Of a stretch of DNA of 64,000 bases, positions 52,345 through 61,278 are shown piece by piece. Position 1 is the stretch's first letter; each line of letters begins with the position of its first letter. Origin of the DNA: CAIZGX01 sp044239865 (GTDB taxonomy: Bacteria; Bacteroidota; Bacteroidia; Flavobacteriales_D; Sanyastnellaceae). The notes under the pieces are model-generated. The model had not been told where the DNA came from. It searched no databases and saw nothing but the letters and a program-made list of their open reading frames with translations. The translations under genes were made by a program, and so were the position numbers. The stretch is taken from positions 310,001 to 374,000 of the forward strand of contig JBIIAO010000002.1 of assembly GCA_044239865.1 (NCBI GenBank), read 5' to 3'.

Positions 52345-53526
52345 ATGAAGATTTTATTCTATTCTCCGCATCCAACCCTTTATCTCGAAGCTCCAACAGG
52401 CTACGGAAGTCATATGCGTGGCATGATTCAAGGCTTTTGTGATGATGGACATACGGTCGAAGTTTTGGTAATGGGTAAGGCTCCGAATACAGGATCAATC
52501 AATTCAAATCCTAAAAACTTCAAATCGCTTGTAAAGAAGTTCATTCCAAAAATTATTTGGAGAACTCTCAAAGAAATTCAGCAGATTCGATTCGATAAGC
52601 ACGCAGCCAAAGAACTTCAAGAAGCCATTCAAACATTCAATCCGGATATGGTTTACGAACGTTCAGCGTGGATGAGCAATGGAAGTATTGAAGTTGTGAA
52701 ACCTTTCAAAACAAAACACATTGTAGAAATTAATGCTCCGTTCGAAGAAGAAGTAGAAGAATTTGAAAACGCATCTTCCTTCATTGCATTCGTTGGCACA
52801 AAGAAATTGAAGCACTTGTTACAATCGGCCAATCTTGTTGCACCCATCACGAGTTCACTTCAAAAACACATAGTTAAAAATTACGATATCAATCCACGTC
52901 AATGTCTCGTAGTTCCGAATGCCATTGACAAAGCAGAAATTCAAATCACGGATTCTCGCGTTGAAGAAATTCGAAGAAATTTGGATCTAACTAATAAAAC
53001 AGTTGTTGGATTTGTCGGATCTATTTTCCCTTATCACGGCGTTGGCAGGCTGATTCAAGCCGTTGCAAATTTGAACAATTCCAATGTCGTTCTGCTCATA
53101 GTTGGCGATGGATATATGATTCCTGAATTAAAAGAACAAGCGAAAATAATCGGCTTGTCTTCACGCGTTCATTTTACAGGATCGGTTCGTAAAGAAGACG
53201 TCTACAATTACATAACTGCAATGGATGTAGTTACTCTTCCGAATACCGAATGGTATTGTTCACCAGTTAAATTGTTTGAATATGGAGCGCTTGGAAAAAC
53301 AATTCTCGCTGTTAATGAAGCCGGAGTTTCGGATGTCATGTCCAACGAGGAAGGTGTATTGTTTGAAAACAACGATACTGCATTTCAAGAAGCGCTGCTC
53401 ACTTCTATAACAGATGTTGAGGAACTTCAAATAAAAGCGGGAAGATTTCAAGAAAAAATTCTCAGTAATCACACCTGGAGAGCCAATGCGCATAAAATTA
53501 TTCAGCAAATAAATTCAGTGCAATGA
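52345..53526 (+). CDS. Glycosyltransferase family 4
   Basis: A 393-residue GT4 enzyme. The N-domain starts ILFYSPHPTLYLEAPTGYGSH with a glycine-rich loop and has VYERSAWMSNGSIEVVKPF. The C-domain starts VVGFVGSIFPYHGVGRLIQ and continues with VLLIVGDGYMIPELKEQA, VHFTGSVRKEDVYNYI, and the donor-site region SPVKLFEYGALGKTILAVN with its conserved Glu. Likely a retaining glycosyltransferase in polysaccharide assembly. Spacing to neighbours is 3 bases upstream and 4 bases of overlap downstream. Confidence 0.93.
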   Translation: MKILFYSPHPTLYLEAPTGYGSHMRGMIQGFCDDGHTVEVLVMGKAPNTGSINSNPKNFKSLVKKFIPKIIWRTLKEIQQIRFDKHAAKELQEAIQTFNPDMVYERSAWMSNGSIEVVKPFKTKHIVEINAPFEEEVEEFENASSFIAFVGTKKLKHLLQSANLVAPITSSLQKHIVKNYDINPRQCLVVPNAIDKAEIQITDSRVEEIRRNLDLTNKTVVGFVGSIFPYHGVGRLIQAVANLNNSNVVLLIVGDGYMIPELKEQAKIIGLSSRVHFTGSVRKEDVYNYITAMDVVTLPNTEWYCSPVKLFEYGALGKTILAVNEAGVSDVMSNEEGVLFENNDTAFQEALLTSITDVEELQIKAGRFQEKILSNHTWRANAHKIIQQINSVQ

Positions 53527-54668
53527 ACATTTGTTTGCTCACCGACGGTATTACACCCTACGTCACTGGAGGCATGCAGCGTCACAGTTTCAATTTGTGC
53601 AATGAATTGTTAAAGCTAGGAAATACCGTGACACTGGTTCACTGTGTCTACGGTAAAACTTCACTTCCAAAAAAAGAAGAGGTTCGAAGTCTATTCGAAA
53701 ACACAGAAAAATTAACAGTGTATTCGCTTCGGTTTCCTGCTTCGAGTGGCATGCCCGGACATTACATTAAAGAATCCTATCAGTATTCATTTGCCATATC
53801 TGAATTACTAAAAGACAAATTCAAATCCTTTGACATCATCTACGTCAAAGGATTCAGCGGTTGGGATTTGTTGCAGCAAAGAAAGAAAGACAAGATTAAA
53901 ACGGGACCTATTCTTGTGAATTTTCATGGGTTGGAAATGTTTCAATCACCAGCTTCCTTTGGAGAACGACTGAAATCATACTTATTGAAGTCTCCCGTAA
54001 AATGGAACTTAAATCAAGCAGATTACTGCATTTCGTATGGGGGGAAAATCACCTCACTCTTGAATCGTATTGGAATTCCTCAATCAAAAATATTAGTTAT
54101 TCCCGGCGCTGTTAGCGACAACACTTTGCTCGATAAAAGAAAACTTCCAGTGAATTCAAAATTTCTTTTTGTTGGTCGATATGAGCGACGAAAAGGAATT
54201 GAAGAGCTCATGCAAGTAGTTGCATCCATGCCCGAATTGGAAATTTCATTTGTGGGAAGTATTCCTCCTTCCAAAAAAATTAATCGAGCCAACATTCACT
54301 ACTACGGGGAAGTGAAAGAGGTAAACGCGTTGAATAAAATTTTGGACGAACACACGTTTATAATTGCACCGTCACATTCGGAAGGCATGCCGAATGTGTT
54401 GTTGGAAGGAATGAGTCGAGGATTAATTCCTATCGCTACGAGGGTTGGAGCGGTAGAAGAGCTGATTGACAACACTAACGGATTTTTAATTGAACCAAAA
54501 AGTGTTGACGCCATTAGCAAGTCAATCCAAGCAGCTTTGGAGTTGGGTCAAGATGAAGTTCTCCAGTTGTCTACACAATCAATTCATAAAATCAAGTCGA
54601 AATTCACTTGGTCCCTAATAACCGCCGAAACCATAGATATTTTTCAACGCGTCCTTGAAAAGTCTTAA
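53523..54668 (+). CDS. Glycosyltransferase family 4
   Basis: A 381-residue GT4 enzyme. N-domain: ICLLTDGITPYVTGGMQRHSF with the GG loop near residue 16, LVNFHGLEMFQSPASFG. C-domain: KFLFVGRYERRKGIEELMQ near residue 213, NIHYYGEVKEVNALNKIL, and FIIAPSHSEGMPNVLLEGMSRG near residue 280, the canonical E-x7-E motif of retaining GT4 enzymes, followed by IPIATRVGAVEELIDNTNGF. It overlaps the previous gene by 4 bases and the acyltransferase gene by 14 if that gene uses its TTG start. Confidence 0.94.
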   Translation: MNICLLTDGITPYVTGGMQRHSFNLCNELLKLGNTVTLVHCVYGKTSLPKKEEVRSLFENTEKLTVYSLRFPASSGMPGHYIKESYQYSFAISELLKDKFKSFDIIYVKGFSGWDLLQQRKKDKIKTGPILVNFHGLEMFQSPASFGERLKSYLLKSPVKWNLNQADYCISYGGKITSLLNRIGIPQSKILVIPGAVSDNTLLDKRKLPVNSKFLFVGRYERRKGIEELMQVVASMPELEISFVGSIPPSKKINRANIHYYGEVKEVNALNKILDEHTFIIAPSHSEGMPNVLLEGMSRGLIPIATRVGAVEELIDNTNGFLIEPKSVDAISKSIQAALELGQDEVLQLSTQSIHKIKSKFTWSLITAETIDIFQRVLEKS

Positions 54669-55920
54669 TTTCACCACAAAGAAAATTTCGGTGAAGAAGG
54701 AGTATTTTAAAGGACTTGATAGTTTGCGCTTTTTTGCTGCTTTGGCGGTCTTCTTCACGCACGTTGAATTAATTAAAAAATTCACAGGTTTCGGAAGTCA
54801 CTGGATCGATCCGGAAGAGCGAATCACCAAGTTCACCGTTTTCCAATCGGTTATGTCAAAAGAAATTGACCCCCTCTCTCCGCTTATCGCATACAGCAGT
54901 GCTTTAGGAGTGGTGTTCTTTTTTGTGCTCAGTGGATTTCTCATTACATTTTTACTTCTAAAAGAAAAGGAACAAAACAACTCCATTGCGATTAAGAAAT
55001 TCTATTTACGCAGAGCCCTTCGAATTTGGCCTCTGTACTACTTGATTTTCATTCTTGGATTTTTTGTTCTTCCCTACTTTGATTTTTTTGCGGTTCCGGG
55101 ACAAGACAACTTCTTCCAACAGAATTTCTGGGGAAACCTTCTGCTGTATGCTTGCTTTATGCCGAACCTAGCTTTTGCGATATACACAACAGCAGTTCCA
55201 AACATAGGCCAATCTTGGTCTATAGGCGTAGAAGAACAATTTTATCTTTTATGGCCTTTGCTCATTCGGAAAAGCAAAAATGTACTCAAATCTATTCTTT
55301 GGATAGCAGGAACAATTATCACTTTAAAAGGGTTAATACTCCTTTCTGCGCCATTTGTAAAAATTGAGTCTCTTATAGTCCTCAAAAAATTTCTAGCCAT
55401 GTCGAAACTTGAGTGCATGGCGTTAGGTGGCCTAGGAGCTTATTTTCTTTTCCACAAAAAGGAACAATTACTTCATATAATCTATAAACCTCTATCGCAG
55501 ATTCTTTCGGTAATCATGATTCCTATTCTCATTTATTTCATCCCAACGGCCCTTGAAGATATTCTTCATTTGCTTTTTTCAATTTCATTCTTGGTTATCA
55601 TTTTAAATGTTGCGGGCAATGAAAAATCATTATTAAAATTTGAAAATCGTGTTCTACAATATCTAGGAAGAATATCTTATGGTTTCTACATGTTCCATGT
55701 TATGTGTATTGTCTTCACTATTCATACGCTGGATAAATACATTGGACTTAACAACGACATTACTACTCCACAGCACATCCTTCTATATGGTATTTCATTC
55801 TTACTTACAGTGGCTGTATCTTCGTTAAGTTATCATATTTTTGAAATGGCGTTCATACGTCTAAAAGATAAATACGCACAACCCAAACTAACGACCGAAA
55901 CCGCACAAGAAGATGTTTAG
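54655..55920 (+). CDS. Acyltransferase 3 family membrane protein (OafA-like)
   Basis: A 421-residue integral membrane O-acyltransferase. GLDSLRFFAALAVFFTHVELIK near residue 20 is the family start with the conserved His; FLITFLLLKEKEQ, FYLRRALRIWPLYYL with the conserved Arg pair, and NIGQSWSIGVEEQFYLLWPLL are all present, with about ten hydrophobic segments. It should move an acetyl or other acyl group onto a sugar of the growing polysaccharide. The listed start is TTG at 54655; a GTG at 54691 (KKEYFKGLDSLRFF) would avoid the overlap with the glycosyltransferase gene. The gene is rich in A+T compared with its neighbours. Confidence 0.92.
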   Translation: MKSLNFTTKKISVKKEYFKGLDSLRFFAALAVFFTHVELIKKFTGFGSHWIDPEERITKFTVFQSVMSKEIDPLSPLIAYSSALGVVFFFVLSGFLITFLLLKEKEQNNSIAIKKFYLRRALRIWPLYYLIFILGFFVLPYFDFFAVPGQDNFFQQNFWGNLLLYACFMPNLAFAIYTTAVPNIGQSWSIGVEEQFYLLWPLLIRKSKNVLKSILWIAGTIITLKGLILLSAPFVKIESLIVLKKFLAMSKLECMALGGLGAYFLFHKKEQLLHIIYKPLSQILSVIMIPILIYFIPTALEDILHLLFSISFLVIILNVAGNEKSLLKFENRVLQYLGRISYGFYMFHVMCIVFTIHTLDKYIGLNNDITTPQHILLYGISFLLTVAVSSLSYHIFEMAFIRLKDKYAQPKLTTETAQEDV

Positions 55921-57184
55921 ATGGTTTACAGTTATTTCCATTTTTATTTCCATCTTTATTTCTTCGTATGTCTTTTTTAAAGAACCATTCGAGGCATACA
56001 TCAGTTATCTCGCTTTTGTCATTTTCTTCCCTATTTTCTTTACCAAATTCGGATTGCCTAGATGGCCTGTGCTGCTGTTCTTTCCATTATTGATTTCCGG
56101 AATTGTTTACGTTGCTGCAGGACAAAACACATCGACGATGTTCACCAAGATTTTTGTTGGATTCTTTGCCTCGGTGCTCTTCTATCACTACGTTATTCAA
56201 GTTTTCGATTTTAAATTGAAGGAGCTCTTCAAGTACTACATGGCAGGGGCACTTCTTGTATCTTTCATCGGAATTTTTCAATTAATTTCCTATTTCGTTG
56301 GATTTACTCCTGGTTACAATTACAACTGGCTGTTCAATAAATGGAGTTTAACGGAAGGGGGAATTGGATTGCGTTTGAACTCTGTTTTCTCCGAACCTTC
56401 TTATTTCGCAGCTGTTATTGCTCCTGCTTTCTTTGTTTCCTTGTACAACACAATCGCTCGAAAAACACTATTCATTAAGCGGTGGCACGGATTGGTAATT
56501 ATTCTTGCCTACTTACTCACCTATTCCAGTCTTGGTATCATTGGTATTTTCGCAGCAATTGTGCTTTTTTTGCTCAACCTTGGAGTTGTAAAATACTCCA
56601 TCATCTTCGTCCCGCTATTCATTTTCTCCTTCGATTACGCTTACAAGAACGTTCCGGAATTTACCAATCGATGGGACGGTACATTCACCATGTTTGAAAC
56701 TAAGAACTACAAGAGCTACGACATTCACGGTTCAAGTTTCGTATTGTACAACAACTATCAGATCGCACTTGAAAACTTCAAACGTCATCCACTTTTCGGA
56801 ACGGGCCTCGGCTCTCACCCCATTGCATTCGATAAATACTCCCTGACCAATCTAACGGGAGCGGTAGACATCGAGTTCAACAAGATGGATGCAAACTCTA
56901 TGGCACTTCGTCTCATGTCAGAAACAGGGATTTACGGATTGGTTGTCATGTTCTACATCTTGTTTAAGTGTTGGATTTTCAAACAGCGGGCGGCTTCAGA
57001 AGAACATTGGGTCATGTCGAATGGTATAGCCCTCATTATTATTCTATACCTCGCTCGACAAGGACACTACTTCTTAAATGGATTTCCCTTTTTCTTGTGG
57101 ATGTATTTCTATTTGGCGAAAGACAATAAGATTGAACTCGCAGCGCAAGAAGAAGCAAAAGCAGCGCTCGAAATTCCCGCATGA
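55913..57184 (+). CDS. O-antigen polymerase/ligase-like membrane protein (Wzy-like)
   Basis: A 423-residue integral membrane protein with about eleven hydrophobic segments and a large loop between about residues 240 and 310. The loop contains GTGLGSHPIAFDKYS, and LRLMSETGIYGLVVMFYILF follows, the usual pattern of the Wzy/WaaL superfamily near the C-terminus. SVFSEPSYFAAVIAPAFFVS in the middle is also typical. It probably polymerises polysaccharide repeat units at the periplasmic face; a ligase role cannot be excluded. It overlaps the acyltransferase gene by 8 bases and the next glycosyltransferase by 4. Confidence 0.85.
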   Translation: MFRWFTVISIFISIFISSYVFFKEPFEAYISYLAFVIFFPIFFTKFGLPRWPVLLFFPLLISGIVYVAAGQNTSTMFTKIFVGFFASVLFYHYVIQVFDFKLKELFKYYMAGALLVSFIGIFQLISYFVGFTPGYNYNWLFNKWSLTEGGIGLRLNSVFSEPSYFAAVIAPAFFVSLYNTIARKTLFIKRWHGLVIILAYLLTYSSLGIIGIFAAIVLFLLNLGVVKYSIIFVPLFIFSFDYAYKNVPEFTNRWDGTFTMFETKNYKSYDIHGSSFVLYNNYQIALENFKRHPLFGTGLGSHPIAFDKYSLTNLTGAVDIEFNKMDANSMALRLMSETGIYGLVVMFYILFKCWIFKQRAASEEHWVMSNGIALIIILYLARQGHYFLNGFPFFLWMYFYLAKDNKIELAAQEEAKAALEIPA

Positions 57185-58200
57185 AAATTCTAATTCTATA
57201 TCGCGAATTAGCCGGTTATACCGCGGAGTGCTTGAATAAACTAGCGGAAATTCACGAATTGCTTGTGGTGCATTACCCGATTAACGCAGAAGCTCCGTTC
57301 CAATTTCATTTCAACCCGAACATTCAACTTGCATCGAAAACTGAAATAAGGTTAGAGAATCTTATTTTATTTAATCCTAAGTTCATTCTTTGCAGCGGTT
57401 GGAGCGACGCAGAATATATTGAATGGACAAGTAACTTGAAACGTCCAACAGCCTTGGCTTTCGACACTATGTGGCAATCGAACTTGAAATTTACTTTAGG
57501 AAGTATTTATTTCAAATTGAAATACAAAAAGTTGTTTCACTTCGCATTCATTCCTGGAAATGCACAAATGAAAACAGCGCAAAAATTAGGCTTTTCCTTC
57601 AAAAATATTTTGAACGGTTTCTACACTTGTGAAGATGTTTTCCGAACAAATCGAAAAGAACTTTCGAAAGAGAAAGAACTGTGGTGCGTAGCAAGATATA
57701 TTTCCGTAAAGAACCTCGATTTCCTTTGTGAAACATTTCTTTCCATTCCACCGAATGAACGTTCGGGTTGGACACTAAACCTTGCTGGCACAGGAGAATT
57801 GTTTCCAAATAGAGCAACAAACGACGCCATTGTACACCACGGATTTGTTCAACCCAACGAGTTAAGCGAAAAACTAGAAAAGGCCTCCGTCTTTGTTTTA
57901 CCCAGTCTCTATGAACCTTGGGGAGTTGTTGTTCATGAAATGGCATCGCTTGGAAAACCTTTGTTACTATCAAGTGCTGTAGGTGCCAAGCTGGATTTAT
58001 TGGTGGAAGGAAAGAATGGCTATTCCTTCAATCCGCATTCATCAGAAGATTTAAAAACACAGCTCCTGAAAATATTCAACGCTTCGCAAGTTGACCTTCA
58101 ATCCATGGGAAATGAGAGTGCAGCGCTAGCAATGCAATTCTCTTCCGATCTTTGGGTAAATCAATTCACCAAAATGCTGAAAGCCTCATGTGCGGAATAA
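57181..58200 (+). CDS. Glycosyltransferase family 4
   Basis: A 339-residue GT4-like enzyme with a short N-domain (MKILILYRELAGYTAECLNK, LILFNPKFILCSGWSDAEYI). The C-domain has ELWCVARYISVKNLDFLCE, GWTLNLAGTGELFP, IVHHGFVQPNELSEKL and FVLPSLYEPWGVVVHEMASLGK near residue 240, where the conserved Glu of the E-x7-E motif pair are E and E in the YEPWGVVVHE stretch. The gene starts within the stop codon region of the polymerase gene and overlaps the asnB-like gene by 13 bases. Confidence 0.92.
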   Translation: MKILILYRELAGYTAECLNKLAEIHELLVVHYPINAEAPFQFHFNPNIQLASKTEIRLENLILFNPKFILCSGWSDAEYIEWTSNLKRPTALAFDTMWQSNLKFTLGSIYFKLKYKKLFHFAFIPGNAQMKTAQKLGFSFKNILNGFYTCEDVFRTNRKELSKEKELWCVARYISVKNLDFLCETFLSIPPNERSGWTLNLAGTGELFPNRATNDAIVHHGFVQPNELSEKLEKASVFVLPSLYEPWGVVVHEMASLGKPLLLSSAVGAKLDLLVEGKNGYSFNPHSSEDLKTQLLKIFNASQVDLQSMGNESAALAMQFSSDLWVNQFTKMLKASCAE

Positions 58201-60041
58201 GTGCCATCATTCATCCGAAAGAAAAGCATCTTGTTCGAGAAACACTCGAGCGCATGAATGCTGCAATGGCTCACCGCGGGCCAGATGCAGATGGTATTTA
58301 CTCGAACGAACACATTGGCCTAGGACACAGGCGTCTTTCAATCATAGACACGGAAAATTCTGCCAATCAACCCATGCTTTCAACCAACAAAAAATGCGTC
58401 ATTGCCTTCAACGGTGAGATATACAATTATGTTGAATTGAAAGCAAATGAACTTCAAGGAGTCGCATTTCAAACCGAAAGTGACACCGAAGTAATTCTCG
58501 AACTGTTTCAGAAATATGGTGTTGAATGTCTTTCAAAATTGAAGGGCATGTTTGCGTTCGTACTGCACAACATTGAGACTACCGAAACTTTCGTGGTTCG
58601 TGATCGTTACGGCATGAAGCCGTTGTATTATTCTATTCAGAATAACGGATGTTTCATTGCTTCTGAGCTGCGTGCTCTGCTCGCTAGCAATGCTATTCCA
58701 AGAAAATTAAATCGCAGTGCTCTCGAAGAATACATTGAAACCCAAACAGTTTATGCGCCGAACACTTTGATTGAACATGTTCAATTGCTCGAGGCGGGAC
58801 ATTACTTGTATTTCAAGAAAAATGAAACAACGAAGCATTGCTATTACCGCCTTTTAGATGATACTTCGTATGAATTGTCGGATAAAAAAAATGCGCAAGA
58901 ATTGTTGCGCTCAACCATGCGTGAGTCTGTTATGCAACACATGCGCGCTGATGTTCCGTTCGGTGCATTTTTGAGTGGAGGAATTGATTCCTCATTGCTC
59001 GTTGGATTAATGAGTGAAGTTCGAACTGAAAAAATAAATACGTTTCAAATTTCATTTGAAGAAGAGGCCTTCGACGAACGAAAATATGCGCAACTCGTTG
59101 CCCAGAAATTCAACACAAATCATCACGAAATAAACCTAAGCGCAAATGACTTTCTAAAAGATATTCCAGCTGCAGTGGCATCAATCGATTTTCCAAGTGG
59201 CGACGGACCGAATACTTACGCCGTCTCGAAAGCTGCGAAAGAAGCGGGTATTACAGTAGCCATTTCTGGTTTAGGCGGCGATGAATTGTTTGCGGGATAT
59301 CCCGTTTTTCAATACATGCAAAGCATTGAAAAATCTTTTCTATTGAAGCTGTCTCATCCCTTGAGAAGATCGGCTTCGGCATTACTGAAAGCTACTTCTT
59401 CAAGCAGATCCATTCGCAAAAAAGCAGAGCTTTTAGGATTACCAAAAGCCAATTTAGCTTCAGCTTTTCCATTGGTAAGAAATGTTTGGAAGGCCAATGA
59501 GTTAATCGTGAGAACAACGAAGCACTTCGAAATTGAAAACAATTTCAATTTCATATTTGACAAAAAAGCTCCTCTTTTAAATCGCGTCTCTGCTGCAGAA
59601 ATAGAGTCATACATGCAACACGTGTTGCTTCGTGATAGCGATCAAATGAGCATGGCACATTCATTAGAAATTCGAGTTCCATTCTTAGATCATCAAGTGG
59701 TTGAATTGGCTACACATCTTTCCAATGACTTGAAATTTCCAACTACACCCAAAAAATTTCTCACGGAAACGTTTCCAGATATTCTTCCAGATGAAGTAGT
59801 GAACAGAAAGAAAATGGGATTCACGTTACCTTGGAGCATATGGATGAAAAATGAGCTTAGAGACTTTACCGAATCTGGATTTCAAGTATTGTACGACCAA
59901 GAAGTGGTGAATGAAGGTGTTTTGAAAAATGCTTGGAGGAAATTTCTTCAAGGAAGTGAAGAAAAGTCGTTCATTTCCTTTTGGCACCTTTCTGTCTTAG
60001 GCCATTGGATGAAAAACAATCACATTAATTTCAAGTCATGA
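58188..60041 (+). CDS. asnB: Asparagine synthase-type glutamine amidotransferase
   Basis: A 617-residue protein with an N-terminal class II glutaminase and a C-terminal ATP-pyrophosphatase. The ATG at 58188 puts the catalytic Cys at position 2 (MCGISAIIHPKEK), as required; the longer upstream start would bury it. Other motifs: AHRGPDADG, LGHRRLSIID, IAFNGEIYNY, GKESDTEVILEL-type region (ESDTEVILELFQ), then the synthase PP-loop GAFLSGGIDSSLLVGL near residue 258, SGLGGDELFAGYP and SLEIRVPFLDHQVVELA. In polysaccharide loci such proteins often amidate uronic acids instead of making asparagine. With WbpB/D/E-like genes close by, amidation of a diacetamido-uronate is a fair guess. Confidence 0.93.
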   Translation: MCGISAIIHPKEKHLVRETLERMNAAMAHRGPDADGIYSNEHIGLGHRRLSIIDTENSANQPMLSTNKKCVIAFNGEIYNYVELKANELQGVAFQTESDTEVILELFQKYGVECLSKLKGMFAFVLHNIETTETFVVRDRYGMKPLYYSIQNNGCFIASELRALLASNAIPRKLNRSALEEYIETQTVYAPNTLIEHVQLLEAGHYLYFKKNETTKHCYYRLLDDTSYELSDKKNAQELLRSTMRESVMQHMRADVPFGAFLSGGIDSSLLVGLMSEVRTEKINTFQISFEEEAFDERKYAQLVAQKFNTNHHEINLSANDFLKDIPAAVASIDFPSGDGPNTYAVSKAAKEAGITVAISGLGGDELFAGYPVFQYMQSIEKSFLLKLSHPLRRSASALLKATSSSRSIRKKAELLGLPKANLASAFPLVRNVWKANELIVRTTKHFEIENNFNFIFDKKAPLLNRVSAAEIESYMQHVLLRDSDQMSMAHSLEIRVPFLDHQVVELATHLSNDLKFPTTPKKFLTETFPDILPDEVVNRKKMGFTLPWSIWMKNELRDFTESGFQVLYDQEVVNEGVLKNAWRKFLQGSEEKSFISFWHLSVLGHWMKNNHINFKS

Positions 60042-61159
60042 AAATAATGGTATTCACCGATTGGTTTTATCCGGGATCGCAAGCAGGTGGTCCTATACAA
60101 TCGTTGATTTCATTCATGAAGAATAGCGAAGATAGTTTTTATGTTGTAACAAGAAACACCGATTTAAACGGCACAATTCCGTATTCTACAGTTCATTCAG
60201 ATTCATGGCAACAGAGTTTTCAAGAAAACATTCAAGTCTATTATTTGAATGAAGGTGCGCTCAATGAACATTTCATTTTAAGTATTTATAATGAAATAAA
60301 TCCCGATAGAGTTTACTTGAATTCCATGTGGTCGCCGAAATTTTCATTGCTTCCTCTGAAGGTCTTTCGTTCAATTGGATTTAGTACTAATGTTTTTCTT
60401 GCACCGCGCGGAATGCTCAAAACAGCGGCATTCAAACAAAAAGGATTCAAGAAAAAATTGTTTTTATTGTTTTCTAAATTCATTAAAATTTATTCGAACA
60501 TCACTTGGCACGCGACAAGCGAAATAGAAAAAGAGGAAATACTTCAAAAATTTCCGAAAGCAAACATTCGTATTGCGCCAAATATTTCTAACGCAACAAT
60601 ATCCCCTCAAGCCAAGGAAATGACCTCACCCTTCCGGGTATTATCCGCTGGAAGAATAAGTCCTGAAAAAGGCTACTACGAGGCACTAGAAGCTATTCGC
60701 ACTTGGAATCCGAAAAGTGAAATCCATTGGGATATTGTGGGCTTGGAAGAAAATGCAGAACTCGTCAACGCAATTCAATTGTCTTCAACAGAAAGTCCTA
60801 ACATTCACGTTCAAATGCACGGACATAAAAATCAAGATGAACTGAAAACGTTTTACGAAAAGGCACATCTTTTCTTCTTGCCTTCTCGTGGTGAAAATTA
60901 CGGACACGCCATAGCAGAAGCCCTTTCCAATGGTATTCCTATTGTCATTTCTGATCAAACCCCTTGGAAAAATCTTGAAGTAGAATTCGCAGGAAAATCT
61001 TCTTCGCTCAATCCAAAAGAACTTACCGAATCACTCGATTTCTTCTTGAACCTATCAAAAGCAGATTATCTACTTTGGTCAGCAGGCGCTATCAAATACG
61101 CTTCACAACACGTGAACTCTCCAGAAACCCTCGCTCTGAACAGAGGCCTCTTCAAATAA
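60038..61159 (+). CDS. Glycosyltransferase family 4
   Basis: A 373-residue GT4 enzyme, last gene of the polysaccharide run. N-domain: KIMVFTDWFYPGSQAGGPIQSL with the glycine loop, VFLAPRGMLKTAAFKQKG, ITWHATSEIEKEEI. C-domain: FRVLSAGRISPEKGYYEALEAI near residue 205, HWDIVGLEENAELVNAIQ, VQMHGHKNQDELKTFY and FFLPSRGENYGHAIAEALSNG near residue 285 with the E-x7-E pair (Glu in GENYG and in AEAL). DQTPWKNLE is a common motif of this subgroup. It overlaps asnB by 4 bases. Confidence 0.93.
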   Translation: MKIMVFTDWFYPGSQAGGPIQSLISFMKNSEDSFYVVTRNTDLNGTIPYSTVHSDSWQQSFQENIQVYYLNEGALNEHFILSIYNEINPDRVYLNSMWSPKFSLLPLKVFRSIGFSTNVFLAPRGMLKTAAFKQKGFKKKLFLLFSKFIKIYSNITWHATSEIEKEEILQKFPKANIRIAPNISNATISPQAKEMTSPFRVLSAGRISPEKGYYEALEAIRTWNPKSEIHWDIVGLEENAELVNAIQLSSTESPNIHVQMHGHKNQDELKTFYEKAHLFFLPSRGENYGHAIAEALSNGIPIVISDQTPWKNLEVEFAGKSSSLNPKELTESLDFFLNLSKADYLLWSAGAIKYASQHVNSPETLALNRGLFK

Positions 61160-61278
61160 TTCCTCTTCCGAAGGACCTTTTGAAACATCTTGCTTCGCAT
61201 CTTTCCCTCAGAATAAATTACGTTCCCTTAACAATTTCAATAAAGAATAGTTGTTAATTTGCCACATACAATTCCACA
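61160..61278. other. Gap between the polysaccharide locus and the rimK-type gene
   Basis: This 119-base stretch holds no gene. TTAATTTG at 61254-61261 is one base off the TAnnTTTG element and may serve the rimK-type gene, which starts 18 bases later. No convincing terminator hairpin was found. Confidence 0.4.
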
